A DNA stretch of 64,000 bases from Burkholderiaceae bacterium (GCA_919902775.1 CAKKRJ010000002.1:127322-191321); one strand, 5' to 3'; shown: positions 52,828-61,082, counted from the stretch's first letter. The notes: generated by a model not told the origin, from the sequence alone. Translations and numbers: made by a program.

Positions 52828-53808
52828 ATGGATGCGAGTCAACAACTTTTATCCCTGTCCCGCATCCGTGGCTGGGAGCCGCTGGTCTGGCTGGTGGCCT
52901 TCGTTTTGCCGTTCGTGTTTCCCGGCCATGCGCTGATCGTCAACGAGGTGGCCATCGTCGCCCTGTTCGCCGTGTCGCTGGACCTGGTGCTGGGTTACAC
53001 CGGCATCGTGTCGCTGGGGCATGCGGCGTTTTTGGGCTTTGGCGCGTATGCCTCGGCCTTGTTTGCCAAGCACGTCATGCCCGATCCGCTGGTGGGCTTG
53101 TTGGTGGGCATCGCCTGTTCGACGGCTTTGGGCGCTTTGTGTTCACTCACCATCTTGCGCGGGACCGATTTGACGCGCCTCATGGTCACGCTGGGCATGG
53201 CACTCATCTTGATGGAACTGGCCAACAAGCTGGACTGGCTCACGGGCGGTTCGGACGGTTTGCAGGGCGTGGTGATGGGCCCTGTCTTGGGCCGATTCGA
53301 GTTCGATCTGTACGGTCAGACGGCAGCCTGGTATTCGCTGACGGTCTTGTTGCTCCTGTTCGCGCTGGCGCGGCGGTGGGCCCATTCGCCCTGGGGTGCC
53401 ACGCTGATGGCGGTGCGCGACAACCCCTTGCGGGCCATGGCCATTGGTATTCCGGTGCACAACCGTTTGGCGGTGGTCTACACCGTGGCCGCCGCTTTGG
53501 CCGGTGCAGCCGGCGCCTTGATGGCGCAGACCACCGGGTTCGCCTCGCTCGATGTGTTTGCTCTCGAACGCTCGGCCGACGTGGTGCTGATGCTGGTCAT
53601 CGGCGGCGTGGGCTGGTTGTATGGCGGCGTGCTTGGTGCGGTGGTGTTCAAGCTGCTGCACGACGTGATCTCCGGCATCACGCCGCAGTACTGGACGTTC
53701 TGGATTGGGCTGTTCCTGGTCGTGCTGGTGATGGTCGGGCGCGAACGCCTGATTCGCCCCTGGCTGTGGTTTGGTCGTGCTGCCGGTCAGCAAGGTGGTG
53801 CCCAATGA
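52828..53808 (+). CDS. livM: Liv-type permease LivM (vanillate locus)
   Basis: A 326-residue permease. It has the LGYTGIVSLGHAAFLGFGAYASALF motif and AVRDNPLRAMAIGIPVHNRLAVVYTVAAALAGAAGALMAQTTGF, both diagnostic for LivM. AAAGGAGGT ribosome-binding site supports 52828 (MDASQQLL). The stop overlaps the livG start by 4 bases. Confidence 0.93.
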   Translation: MDASQQLLSLSRIRGWEPLVWLVAFVLPFVFPGHALIVNEVAIVALFAVSLDLVLGYTGIVSLGHAAFLGFGAYASALFAKHVMPDPLVGLLVGIACSTALGALCSLTILRGTDLTRLMVTLGMALILMELANKLDWLTGGSDGLQGVVMGPVLGRFEFDLYGQTAAWYSLTVLLLLFALARRWAHSPWGATLMAVRDNPLRAMAIGIPVHNRLAVVYTVAAALAGAAGALMAQTTGFASLDVFALERSADVVLMLVIGGVGWLYGGVLGAVVFKLLHDVISGITPQYWTFWIGLFLVVLVMVGRERLIRPWLWFGRAAGQQGGAQ

Positions 53809-54587
53809 AGCCAACGCTTGTGACCCCTCCCGTCGTCTTGAAGGCCCAGGGCCTGGTCAAACAGTTTGGCGGCATCACCGCCACCGACCATGTGGACCTG
53901 GAGCTGCGTCTGGGCGCACGCCACGCGCTGATTGGCCCCAACGGGGCAGGCAAGACCACGCTCATCAATTTGTTCACCGGCGTGCTGCCGCCCACTTCGG
54001 GCCGCATTGAGTTGCTGGGTGAAGACATCAGCCAATTAGCGCCCCACCAGCGCGTGCGCCGTGGTCTGGTGCGCACCTTCCAGATCAACCAGTTGTTTGC
54101 CAGCATGACGCCGTTGCAAACCCTGGCCATGGTGGTTTCGCAGCAACGGGGCTTGGGCGGGCGCTGGTGGTCGGTGCTGGGGCAAGACCCGGCGGTGGTG
54201 GCGCGTTGCGAAGCGCTGCTCGAGTTGTTCCGTTTGACCGAGGTCATGCATCAGCGCACCGAGTTTTTGGCTTACGGCAAGCGCCGTTTGCTGGAGATGG
54301 CGATTGCGCTGGCCTGCGAGCCCAAGGTCTTGTTGCTGGACGAGCCGGTGGCTGGCGTGCCAGCAGGAGAGCGTGAAGAGCTTTTGCAAACCGTGGCGGC
54401 TTTGCCTGCCGAAGTCTCGGTTTTGCTGATTGAGCACGACATGGACCTGGTGTTTGAATTTGCCGACCGCATCACTGTGCTGGTCAATGGCGCCGTGCTG
54501 ACCGAAGGCACGCCCGAAGCGATTGCGGCCGACCCGCAAGTCAAGGCGGTGTACCTGGGGCATGGCGAGGAGGTGGCCCATGGCTGA
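53805..54587 (+). CDS. livG: Liv-type ATPase LivG (vanillate locus)
   Basis: A 260-residue ATPase: Walker A GPNGAGKTTLIN (about 43-54), TFQINQLFASMTPLQTL, a signature region FLAYGKRRLLEMAIALA (LSxGx replaced by AYGKRR as usual for LivG), Walker B VLLLDEPVAGVPAGE, and LLIEHDMDLVFEFADRI. Start at 53805 (MKPTLVTPP) overlaps livM by ATGA. Its last bases overlap livF. Powers import together with LivF. Confidence 0.93.
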   Translation: MKPTLVTPPVVLKAQGLVKQFGGITATDHVDLELRLGARHALIGPNGAGKTTLINLFTGVLPPTSGRIELLGEDISQLAPHQRVRRGLVRTFQINQLFASMTPLQTLAMVVSQQRGLGGRWWSVLGQDPAVVARCEALLELFRLTEVMHQRTEFLAYGKRRLLEMAIALACEPKVLLLDEPVAGVPAGEREELLQTVAALPAEVSVLLIEHDMDLVFEFADRITVLVNGAVLTEGTPEAIAADPQVKAVYLGHGEEVAHG

Positions 54588-55311
54588 ATTGTTGAGAGTG
54601 GACAGCTTGCGTGCAGGCTATGGCGAAGCGGTGGTGCTGAACGACATCAGCTTGTCGCTGGGCGAGGGTGAAACCCTGGCGCTGCTGGGCCGCAACGGCA
54701 CCGGCAAAACCACCTTGATGGACACGCTGGCCGGTGCCACGCGCCAGCATGGTGGGCAGATTTTTCTGGCTGGCCAGGCGTTGCACACCATGCCTTCGCA
54801 CGAGCGGGCTGCGGCGGGCATTGGCTGGGTGCCACAAGAGCGCAATATTTTCAAATCGCTCACCGTGCACGAAAACCTGACGGCAGTACAGCGGCCCGGG
54901 CGCACCGGAGGCGGGCATCGCGCCTGGACGCCCGAGCGCGTGTACGAGATGTTCCCGCGCCTGGCCGAGCGCAAAGCCAATCTGGGCACACAGCTGTCGG
55001 GCGGCGAGCAACAGATGCTGGCCGTGGGGCGGGCGCTGGTGCTCAACCCGCGCCTGCTCTTGCTCGATGAGCCCCTGGAGGGACTGGCCCCCATCATCGT
55101 GGAAGAGCTGCTGCGCGCCATTGCCCGCATCACCCGTGAAGAAGGCCTGTCGGCCATCATCGTGGAGCAACACCCGCAGGCCATTTTGCGCATCAGCCAC
55201 CGGGCGGTGGTGCTGGACCACGGCAACGTGGTGCACGCCAGCGATGCCGACACCTTGCATGAAAACCCCGAATTGCTGGACCGCCTGCTGGGCGTGGCCC
55301 GCAAACTTTGA
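54580..55311 (+). CDS. livF: Liv-type ATPase LivF (vanillate locus)
   Basis: A 243-residue ATPase: Walker A GRNGTGKTTLMD (Asn-Gly-Thr instead of Asn-Gly-Ala, common in LivF), IGWVPQERNIFKSLTVHENL, signature LSGGEQQMLAVGRAL and Walker B LLLLDEPLEGLAP. A GAGGAGG site precedes 54580. It overlaps livG by 8 bases. The oxygenase gene begins 32 bases later, with its own GAAGGAGA site. Confidence 0.93.
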   Translation: MAELLRVDSLRAGYGEAVVLNDISLSLGEGETLALLGRNGTGKTTLMDTLAGATRQHGGQIFLAGQALHTMPSHERAAAGIGWVPQERNIFKSLTVHENLTAVQRPGRTGGGHRAWTPERVYEMFPRLAERKANLGTQLSGGEQQMLAVGRALVLNPRLLLLDEPLEGLAPIIVEELLRAIARITREEGLSAIIVEQHPQAILRISHRAVVLDHGNVVHASDADTLHENPELLDRLLGVARKL

Positions 55312-55343
55312 TTGATTTGAACCAAGTACTGAAGGAGACGAAC

Positions 55344-56396
55344 ATGTTCATTAAAAACACTTGGTATGTGGCCTGCTCTCTGGCCGATCTGAACGCGCTG
55401 GGCGACAAGCCTTTGGGCCGCACCATTTGCAACGAGCAAATGGTGTTCTTCAAAGACGCAGAGGGCAAAGTGGCCGCGGTGGAAGACTTTTGTCCGCACC
55501 GTGGAGCCCCCTTGTCGTTGGGCAAAGTCTGCAAAGGCAAGCTGGTCTGTGGCTACCACGGGCTGGAGATGGGCTGCGACGGCAAGACCGTGCACATGCC
55601 CGGTCAGCGCGTGCGCGGCTTTCCGGCGGTCAAGAGTTATGCCGTGGTCGAACGCTATGGTTTTGTCTGGGTCTGGCCGGGTGACCAGAGCCGGGTCGAT
55701 GAGGCCAAAATGCCGGTGTTCGAATTTTTTGACAACCCGGCTTGGGCTTATGGCGGCGGGCTGTACCACGTCAAGGCCGATTACCGCCTGATGATCGACA
55801 ACCTGATGGACCTGACGCACGAGACCTATGTGCACTCGAACAGCATCGGCCAGCCCGAGATCGACGAGACGCCTTGCAGCACGTCGGTCGATGGCGACAA
55901 AGTCGTCTTGCAGCGCTTCATGGATGGCATTCAGGCGCCGCCCTTCTGGCAAATGGCCATGAGCGCCAATGGCCTGGACCCGCAAGCCAAAGTGGACCGC
56001 TGGCAGATCTGCCGCTTCAGCCCACCCAGCCACGTGATGATCGACGTGGGCGTGGCCCTGGCGGGCAAAGGGGGCTTTGGTGCGGCACCCGAGCACAAGG
56101 CCTACAGCGTGGTGGTGGACTTCATCACGCCCGAGACCGAGACTTCGCATTGGTACCACTGGGGCATGGCCCGCCAGTTCAAACCCGAAGACACGGCGCT
56201 GACCGACAAGATCCGCACAGGGCAAGGCGGCATTTTTGGCGAAGACATGGAAATGCTGGAGTTGCAGCAGGCCAACATCACCAAGTGGCCCGAGCGCAAG
56301 CTGCTGATGCTCAACATCGATGCCGGTGGCGTGCAGGCACGCCGCATCATCGACCGTTTGATGGCCGAAGAAAACAACGCTGGAGACGCGGCATGA
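55344..56396 (+). CDS. vanA: Vanillate O-demethylase-type Rieske oxygenase (VanA)
   Basis: A 350-residue oxygenase subunit. Rieske cluster: Cys50-Pro-His52 (CPHRGAPLSLG) and Cys69-Gly-Tyr-His72 (CGYHG). The mononuclear iron site lies in the segment DNLMDLTHETYVHSNSIG (two His) with a later Asp. The N-terminus NTWYVACSLADL and GLYHVKADYRLMIDNLMDLTHETYVH are the VanA pattern. It oxidatively removes the O-methyl group from vanillate (formaldehyde released) to give protocatechuate, which feeds the lig genes at 59.9-64 kb. GGAGAC ribosome-binding site. Its stop overlaps the ferredoxin start. Confidence 0.9.
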   Translation: MFIKNTWYVACSLADLNALGDKPLGRTICNEQMVFFKDAEGKVAAVEDFCPHRGAPLSLGKVCKGKLVCGYHGLEMGCDGKTVHMPGQRVRGFPAVKSYAVVERYGFVWVWPGDQSRVDEAKMPVFEFFDNPAWAYGGGLYHVKADYRLMIDNLMDLTHETYVHSNSIGQPEIDETPCSTSVDGDKVVLQRFMDGIQAPPFWQMAMSANGLDPQAKVDRWQICRFSPPSHVMIDVGVALAGKGGFGAAPEHKAYSVVVDFITPETETSHWYHWGMARQFKPEDTALTDKIRTGQGGIFGEDMEMLELQQANITKWPERKLLMLNIDAGGVQARRIIDRLMAEENNAGDAA

Positions 56397-56701
56397 ACGA
56401 CACCGACCTGACCCAAAGCCCCCTCGCGGCCGATGGCAGCTTTGAAGTGCAATTGCAAAAAAGCGGCCAGATCCTGCGCGTCGCCAAGGACCAGTCCATC
56501 CTGAAGGTGTTGCAAGACGCGGGGCACGACGTGCCGTTCTCCTGCTCGGAAGGCATCTGTGGCACCTGCCTGACCAAGGTGGTGGCGGGCACGCCCGACC
56601 ACTGGGACATGTTCTTGACCCCCGAAGAACAGGAAGCCAACGACCAGTTGCTGATTTGCTGCTCGCGCAGCCAGACGGCGCGGCTGGTGCTGGATTTGTG
56701 A
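56393..56701 (+). CDS. Stand-alone [2Fe-2S] ferredoxin corresponding to the C-terminal domain of VanB
   Basis: A 102-residue plant-type ferredoxin: Cys51, Cys56, Cys59 (FSCSEGICGTCL) and Cys89 (LLICCSR). From DGSFEVQLQKSG to the end QTARLVLDL it matches the last third of VanB reductases, which normally are about 315 residues with FMN and NAD domains in front. Here those domains are missing and a short leader MNDTDLTQSPLAA takes their place; the ATG overlaps the vanA stop. No flavin reductase gene is visible nearby. Either a deletion derivative or a genuine three-component system that uses a reductase encoded elsewhere. Confidence 0.88.
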   Translation: MNDTDLTQSPLAADGSFEVQLQKSGQILRVAKDQSILKVLQDAGHDVPFSCSEGICGTCLTKVVAGTPDHWDMFLTPEEQEANDQLLICCSRSQTARLVLDL

Positions 56702-56714
56702 AGCAAAAACGCGT

Positions 56715-57035
56715 TTAAAGCCCGGCGTCCAGAGACGCCGAATGGGTGCGTAACCAGTCTTTGAGGGCTGCGTCAATGCGGGTCTGCCAGCCATCGCCCG
56801 TGGCCCGAAATGCCGATGACACTTCGGGCGACAAACGGATGGTGGTGGGCACTTTGCGGGCTGGCTTGGTACTGCCTACAGGCCGACCGGCGCGTCGTGC
56901 CTGGATGGCAGAAGGCGTGTGACTGGCCGCGATGACTCCTTTTTTTGCTTGGTCCACCGAGCGCAGTAGCGCGGCCTCGAATTCGCGCATTTCCCGGTCC
57001 ACGGGCTCCGGGTTGGTCGTTTTGGTTTTAGGCAT
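56715..57035 (-). CDS. BrnA-family antitoxin
   Basis: A 106-residue protein. The C-terminal part TTIRLSPEVSSAFRATGDGWQTRIDAALKDWLRTHSA is the ribbon-helix-helix-type BrnA motif (FRATGxGWQTRID); the N-terminus (DREMREFEAALLRSVDQA) is helical and likely toxin-binding. It starts inside the end of the toxin gene (8-base overlap), so toxin comes first. Antitoxins of this class usually repress their own promoter. The usual BrnT partner is absent; the partner is RelE/HigB-like. Confidence 0.87.
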   Translation of the reverse strand: MPKTKTTNPEPVDREMREFEAALLRSVDQAKKGVIAASHTPSAIQARRAGRPVGSTKPARKVPTTIRLSPEVSSAFRATGDGWQTRIDAALKDWLRTHSASLDAGL

Positions 57036-57339
57036 CGAATCGCTCCTTCAGTTTCAGCAGCAGTTCAGGACGCAGCTTGTCAAATTTGGCTTTGGCGTAG
57101 ACCAACAAAAGAACGATTTCTCCATTGGCCAAGTGGTTGAAATAAATCACCCGTGCACCACCACTTTTTCCCATACCCTGCCGTGTCCAGCGAACTTTTC
57201 TCAGAGGTCCAGCCCCGGGGATCACAGCACCAGACATCGGGTTTTCGCTGATCCATCCAATGAATTCAAACCGCTCTGCGTCTGACCAGACTTTGACCGA
57301 CCAAGCGATGAACTCCGGTGTTTCGTGGACCGTGAACAT
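57028..57339 (-). CDS. RelE/HigB2-like toxin of a type II toxin-antitoxin pair
   Basis: A 103-residue protein with the RelE/ParE-fold DUF1044 pattern: TPEFIAWSVKVWSDAERFEFIGWISENP, then GAGPLRKVRWTRQGMGKSGGARVIYF and VLLLVYAKAKFDKL. HigB2-like toxins of this kind cleave translated mRNA on the ribosome; the basic residues K/R in the central strand are consistent. Start at 57339 (MFTVHETPEF) is the first ATG; a TTG start six codons earlier is possible. It lies beside an AT-rich region typical of acquired modules. Confidence 0.85.
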   Translation of the reverse strand: MFTVHETPEFIAWSVKVWSDAERFEFIGWISENPMSGAVIPGAGPLRKVRWTRQGMGKSGGARVIYFNHLANGEIVLLLVYAKAKFDKLRPELLLKLKERFDA

Positions 57340-57717
57340 AATTAATTGTACTAGCAATAAATTATTTTGACGAAGGCTTGGTCACGCCAGGAAAACACGT
57401 TGTTCAGTGCGGGTTGCCGTGCCAAAAACGCCATGGGTTTGATCCGGTGGGTTTTACCGTCGTTGCTTTGGGTGCCCATCATTGCCATTTCAATGGTTTT
57501 TTTGTTCGTTTTAAAGTGAGTAATTACAACAAATAAATCATCAAAAACAATTCTTATTTTTCGTGGCTTTGTTATTCGCGCTGTCAAGGTGACAAAACCT
57601 GCTCTTCGTTGGTTATCGCGAGTGTGTCTATCTGCTGGTCGTATCTGTGTGTTTTTATGCCCCAGTCATGTCAGACAATCAACGCATGTCTCCAACGGTT
57701 CTGACCGGTCCATTTGA
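57340..57717. other. AT-rich spacer upstream of the toxin-antitoxin pair
   Basis: This 378-base stretch is visibly richer in A/T than the rest of the window and holds no convincing gene. A minus-strand open frame at 57351-57587 (78 codons) shows no recognisable features. The segment next to the toxin (57340-57365, with AATTAATTGTACTAGCAATA) probably contains its promoter and operator. The composition suggests recent acquisition of the toxin-antitoxin module. Confidence 0.5.
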
Positions 57718-58671
57718 ATGAATTCCACCTTCGACATCCTGGGCATCACCGGCCCGATCTACCTGGCCATCGCGCTGGGCTATCTGTCCACCCGACAAGG
57801 GGTGTTTGCCAAAGCCGACATGCAGGTGTTTGGCAAGTTCACCATCAACCTGGCCTTGCCTGCTTTGCTGTTCAACGCGCTGTCGCAGCGCAGCGTCGGC
57901 GAAATCCTGAATGCCCACTACCTGCTGGCTTATGCCCTGGGCTCGATGGTGGTGATTTTGGGCGGGCTGTTCTGGGCCCGCCAAGTCAAAGGCCATGGCC
58001 TGAGTTACAGCAGCATGATGGCCATGGGCATGTCGTGCCCCAACAGCGGTTTTGTGGGTTATCCGATCATGTTGCTCACCTTCGGTCCGGTGGCTGGCGT
58101 GGCATTGGCGCTCAACATGGTGGTCGAAAACATGCTGCTGATTCCCTTCCTGTTGGCGGTGGCCGATTCAGACGGGGGCCGGCCCGGTCAGTGGAAGCAG
58201 GTCTTGTGGCAAACACTCAAGAACCTGGTCATGAATCCCATGATTTGGGGCATTGTGGGTGGCTTCCTTTTTTCCCTGTCGGGCTGGACCCTGCCCGCGC
58301 CGTTGGGGCGCACGGTCAATCTGTTTGCGCAGGCCAGCGCGGCTTTGTCGCTGTTTGTGATCGGTGGCTCGCTGGTGGGCCTGCAAGCCAAGGGCCTGAA
58401 GGGGCCGGTCACACAAATTGTGCTGGGCAAATTGTTGGTCCACCCCTTGGTCATGTGGGGTGTGCTGGTGTGGCTGGTGCCCGTTGCCGATCCGGCTTTG
58501 CGTTCGGCCGCGTTGTTGACCGGTGCCTTGCCCATGCTGGGCATTTACACCATTTTGAGCCAGCGCCATGGCCACGGCGCCATCAGCGCCGCCACCTTGC
58601 TGGTGACCACGGTGGTGTCATTTTTCACGCTCAGTGGTTTGCTGTGGGTCTTGCAGCACCACGCCTTTTGA
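57718..58671 (+). CDS. AEC-family transporter (auxin efflux carrier type)
   Basis: A 317-residue membrane protein with about ten helices in two inverted halves. Family features are the N-terminal FDILGITGPIYLAIALGYLSTRQGVFAKADMQVFGKFTINLALPALLFNALSQRS and the polar crossover MAMGMSCPNSGFVGYPIMLL; the second half has ALSLFVIGGSLVGLQAKGLK. AEC proteins move carboxylates such as malonate or malate. It lies between the toxin-antitoxin pair and the protocatechuate cluster; a role in aromatic acid or intermediate transport is possible. Confidence 0.9.
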   Translation: MNSTFDILGITGPIYLAIALGYLSTRQGVFAKADMQVFGKFTINLALPALLFNALSQRSVGEILNAHYLLAYALGSMVVILGGLFWARQVKGHGLSYSSMMAMGMSCPNSGFVGYPIMLLTFGPVAGVALALNMVVENMLLIPFLLAVADSDGGRPGQWKQVLWQTLKNLVMNPMIWGIVGGFLFSLSGWTLPAPLGRTVNLFAQASAALSLFVIGGSLVGLQAKGLKGPVTQIVLGKLLVHPLVMWGVLVWLVPVADPALRSAALLTGALPMLGIYTILSQRHGHGAISAATLLVTTVVSFFTLSGLLWVLQHHAF

Positions 58672-58689
58672 GCTGTGCCCAAGCTGCAC

Positions 58690-58776
58690 TGCGGCGGAAG
58701 TATTCGCGCGCGGGGGCGCGCTCCCACAGGGTTCAGGGGGTTTTGTGGGAGGTCGCCCCTGCGGCCGAAGCTTGTT
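58690..58776. repeat. Family A REP-like pair
   Basis: CGCGCGGGGGCGCGCTCCCAC followed after 13 bases by a TTGTGGGAGGTCGCCCCTGC unit, between the AEC transporter and the convergent LysR gene. Confidence 0.7.
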
Positions 58777-58808
58777 TTTTCGCAGGGTCTGTGCCGGAAC
58801 TCGAAATG

Positions 58809-58858
58809 TTGTCGGACCTGAAGGTGCCGACCTACGGGGCCGACGGGGCCTACGGGAC
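58809..58858. repeat. Family B repeat
   Basis: GTCGGACCTGAAGGTGCCGAC plus further GGGGCCGAC-like units right up to the stop codon of the LysR gene. Related to copies at 4297-4355, 47371-47471 and 60986-61020. Confidence 0.6.
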
Positions 58859-59758
58859 CAACCATTCCTTGCTGACCTCGGTGATCAAGGTCAGTGTGGC
58901 TTGTTGCGTCAGGGTGGTCGGACGCAAGGAGCTGACGGCGGTGGTCAGCTGGATGGTCAGGCTGGGGTCGGACACCTGGCGCACGGCAAACGCTGAGGGG
59001 CGCACCGAGCGCATGACCGCGTTGCGCGACAAGATGGCGTAGCCCGCGCCATCGGCCACCAGGTCGAGGATGGCGCTCACGCCATCGATTTCGAGTGCAA
59101 TTTGTGGGCGGCAGCCAACCGCGGCCATCTCGGACTCCACATGCATGCGGATCGCGTTGGGTCGGGTCGGAATGACCAAGGGCAGGGTGGCCACTTCTTT
59201 CAGGCCGATGGGGGCTGGGGGTGGGTCTTCCTGCAGGCCCGGCGGGCGCGGTTGCACCAGCAGCAATTCTTCTCGCACCAGCGGGCTGTGCTCGATGCCT
59301 GGCACCTGGCTGGGGTTGTAAAGCACGGCAATGTCCAGGCGTCCGTTTTGCAGGTTTTCCTGCATGGCGCTGGACAGGCCTTCGCTGATAGACAGCTGGG
59401 CCTCGGGCATTTTCAGGCGGAACGCCCGGGTCAGCGGCACGGTCAGCACACGCGCCACGCTGGGTGGCAGGCCCAGCGCCACCCGGCCCGTCAGGCCTGA
59501 GCGCACCCGGCCCAGTTCTTCACGCGCCCGCTCGACCTGGTGCAGGATGCCCCGGCCATGCTCCAGCAGCAGTTGCCCGGCTTGGGTGGGCGTGGCGCCG
59601 CGTCCGTTGCGCACCAACAGGTTTTGTCGCAATTCAACTTCCAGCAGCCGCACCTGGCGGCTCAGGGCCGGCTGGGCAATGTTCAAAGCCTGTGCCGCGC
59701 GGGTGAAACTGCCCAGTTCGGCCACGCGCACAAAGTATTCCAGCTGCTTGAGGTCCAT
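58850..59758 (-). CDS. LysR-family regulator of the protocatechuate 4,5-cleavage genes
   Basis: A 302-residue LysR-type activator. Helix-turn-helix about 1-60: MDLKQLEYFVRVAELGSFTRAAQALNIAQPALSRQVRLLEVELRQNLLVRNGRGATPTQAG. The effector domain follows from about residue 90. It is divergent from ligJ with a 143-base spacer containing a palindrome (59788-59808), the standard geometry for LysR control. PmdR/LigR-type regulators play this role in other 4,5-cleavage clusters. The effector, likely protocatechuate, is inferred. Confidence 0.9.
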   Translation of the reverse strand: MDLKQLEYFVRVAELGSFTRAAQALNIAQPALSRQVRLLEVELRQNLLVRNGRGATPTQAGQLLLEHGRGILHQVERAREELGRVRSGLTGRVALGLPPSVARVLTVPLTRAFRLKMPEAQLSISEGLSSAMQENLQNGRLDIAVLYNPSQVPGIEHSPLVREELLLVQPRPPGLQEDPPPAPIGLKEVATLPLVIPTRPNAIRMHVESEMAAVGCRPQIALEIDGVSAILDLVADGAGYAILSRNAVMRSVRPSAFAVRQVSDPSLTIQLTTAVSSLRPTTLTQQATLTLITEVSKEWLVP

Positions 59759-59787
59759 GGGATCCCTTTCTGTTGTTGCAATTTTGT

Positions 59788-59808
59788 CATAGCCATGGCT
59801 TGGTTATG
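59788..59808. promoter_or_regulatory. Candidate LysR binding site
   Basis: Imperfect palindrome CATAGCC-N7-GGTTATG (6 of 7 pairs) in the LysR-ligJ divergent region, about 30 bases from the LysR start. Position and symmetry fit an autoregulatory LysR site. Confidence 0.45.
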
Positions 59809-59901
59809 TGAATTTGTTCTAGCTGGTAGATGGCCGAGGGGCTGGGTGCTGAGGACGTGCGCCTGCACAATCAGCCAATACCACCCACGCAGGAAATCGC
59901 C

Positions 59902-60948
59902 ATGAGCCAAACCAAGCCCTTGATCATCGACGTGCACGGCCACTACACCACCGCCCCCAAAGCGCTGGAAGAATGGCGCAACCGCCAGATTGCCGGCATC
60001 AAGGACCCCGCGTCCATGCCCAAAGTGTCCGAGTTGCACATCAGCGACGACGAACTGCGCGAAACCATCGAGACCAACCAGCTGGCCAAGATGAAAGAGC
60101 GTGGCTCGGACATCACCATCTTCAGCCCCCGCGCCAGCTTCATGGCCCACCACATTGGCGACTTCAATGTGTCGTCCACCTGGGCTGCGATCTGCAACGA
60201 GCTGTGCTTCCGTGTGGCGCAACTGTTCCCCGACCACTTCGTGCCTGCGGCCATGCTGCCCCAGTCACCGGGTGTCGATCCGGCCACCTGCATCCCCGAA
60301 CTGGTCAAGTGCGTGGAGCAATACGGCAACGTCGGCATCAACCTGAACCCCGATCCGTCGGGTGGTCACTGGACTTCGCCCCCCTTGTCGGACAAGGCCT
60401 GGTACCCGATTTATGAAAAGATGGTCGAGTACGACATCCCCGCGATGATTCATGTGAGCACCAGCTGCAACAGCTGTTTCCACACCACCGGCGCGCACTA
60501 CCTGAACGCCGACACCACGGCCTTCATGCAGTGCCTGACCAGCGATTTGTTCAAGGACTTCCCGACGCTGAAGTTTTTGATCCCGCACGGCGGTGGCGCG
60601 GTGCCTTACCACTGGGGCCGTTTCCGCGGTCTGGCGCAAGAACTCAAAAAGCCTTTGCTGTCCGAGCACCTGCTGAACAACATCTTCTTTGACACCTGCG
60701 TGTACCACCAGCCCGGCATCGACCTGCTGACCAAGGTGATCCCGGTCAAGAACATTTTGTTCGCCTCCGAGATGATTGGCGCGGTGCGCGGCATCGACCC
60801 CGAAACCGGCCACTACTACGACGACACCAAGCGTTATGTGCAAGCCACGGCCAACCTGAACGACGAAGAGCGTTACATGGTCTACGAAGGCAACGCCCGC
60901 CGCGTGTTCAAGCGCCTGGACGACCAGTTGGCGGCCAAAGGCATTTAA
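59902..60948 (+). CDS. ligJ: 4-oxalomesaconate hydratase
   Basis: A 348-residue amidohydrolase-fold zinc enzyme of the LigJ (PmdE) family. It hydrates 4-oxalomesaconate to 4-carboxy-4-hydroxy-2-oxoadipate. Metal residues: DVHGHYTT (about 11-18), FLIPHGGGAVPYHWGRFRG and the Glu in FASEMIGAVRGIDP. Motifs HVSTSCNSCFHTTGAHYLNADTTAF are characteristic of LigJ. Start at 59902 (MSQTKPL) after an AGGAAA site. First gene of the protocatechuate operon, order ligJ-ligK-ligI-ligA-ligB, the same as pmdEFDAB of Comamonas. Confidence 0.94.
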   Translation: MSQTKPLIIDVHGHYTTAPKALEEWRNRQIAGIKDPASMPKVSELHISDDELRETIETNQLAKMKERGSDITIFSPRASFMAHHIGDFNVSSTWAAICNELCFRVAQLFPDHFVPAAMLPQSPGVDPATCIPELVKCVEQYGNVGINLNPDPSGGHWTSPPLSDKAWYPIYEKMVEYDIPAMIHVSTSCNSCFHTTGAHYLNADTTAFMQCLTSDLFKDFPTLKFLIPHGGGAVPYHWGRFRGLAQELKKPLLSEHLLNNIFFDTCVYHQPGIDLLTKVIPVKNILFASEMIGAVRGIDPETGHYYDDTKRYVQATANLNDEERYMVYEGNARRVFKRLDDQLAAKGI

Positions 60949-60985
60949 GGCTTGGCACCCCGCAGACCCAGCAGACCCCGTTGAC

Positions 60986-61020
60986 CCCGTAGGTCGGCGG
61001 CTTCAGCCCCGACATGATGG
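60986..61020. repeat. Family B repeat between ligJ and ligK
   Basis: CGTAGGTCGGCGGCTTCAGC then CCCGACATGATGG: GTCGG...CCGAC hairpin unit similar to those at 4297 and 47371. Confidence 0.55.
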
Positions 61021-61082
61021 GTCTGAGCAACAAGCCAGATTTTTTTGCATCCTGTTGATTTCTGAAATTGGAAGGAACGAAC

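Noticed and set aside
56715..57339. Reading the toxin-antitoxin pair as a standard BrnTA system
   Set aside because: The toxin has the RelE/HigB2 (DUF1044) motif and not the BrnT pattern; only the antitoxin is BrnA-like.
57351..57587. 78-codon minus-strand open frame in the AT-rich spacer
   Set aside because: No ribosome-binding site, no family features, overlaps the probable toxin promoter; too weak to call as a gene.
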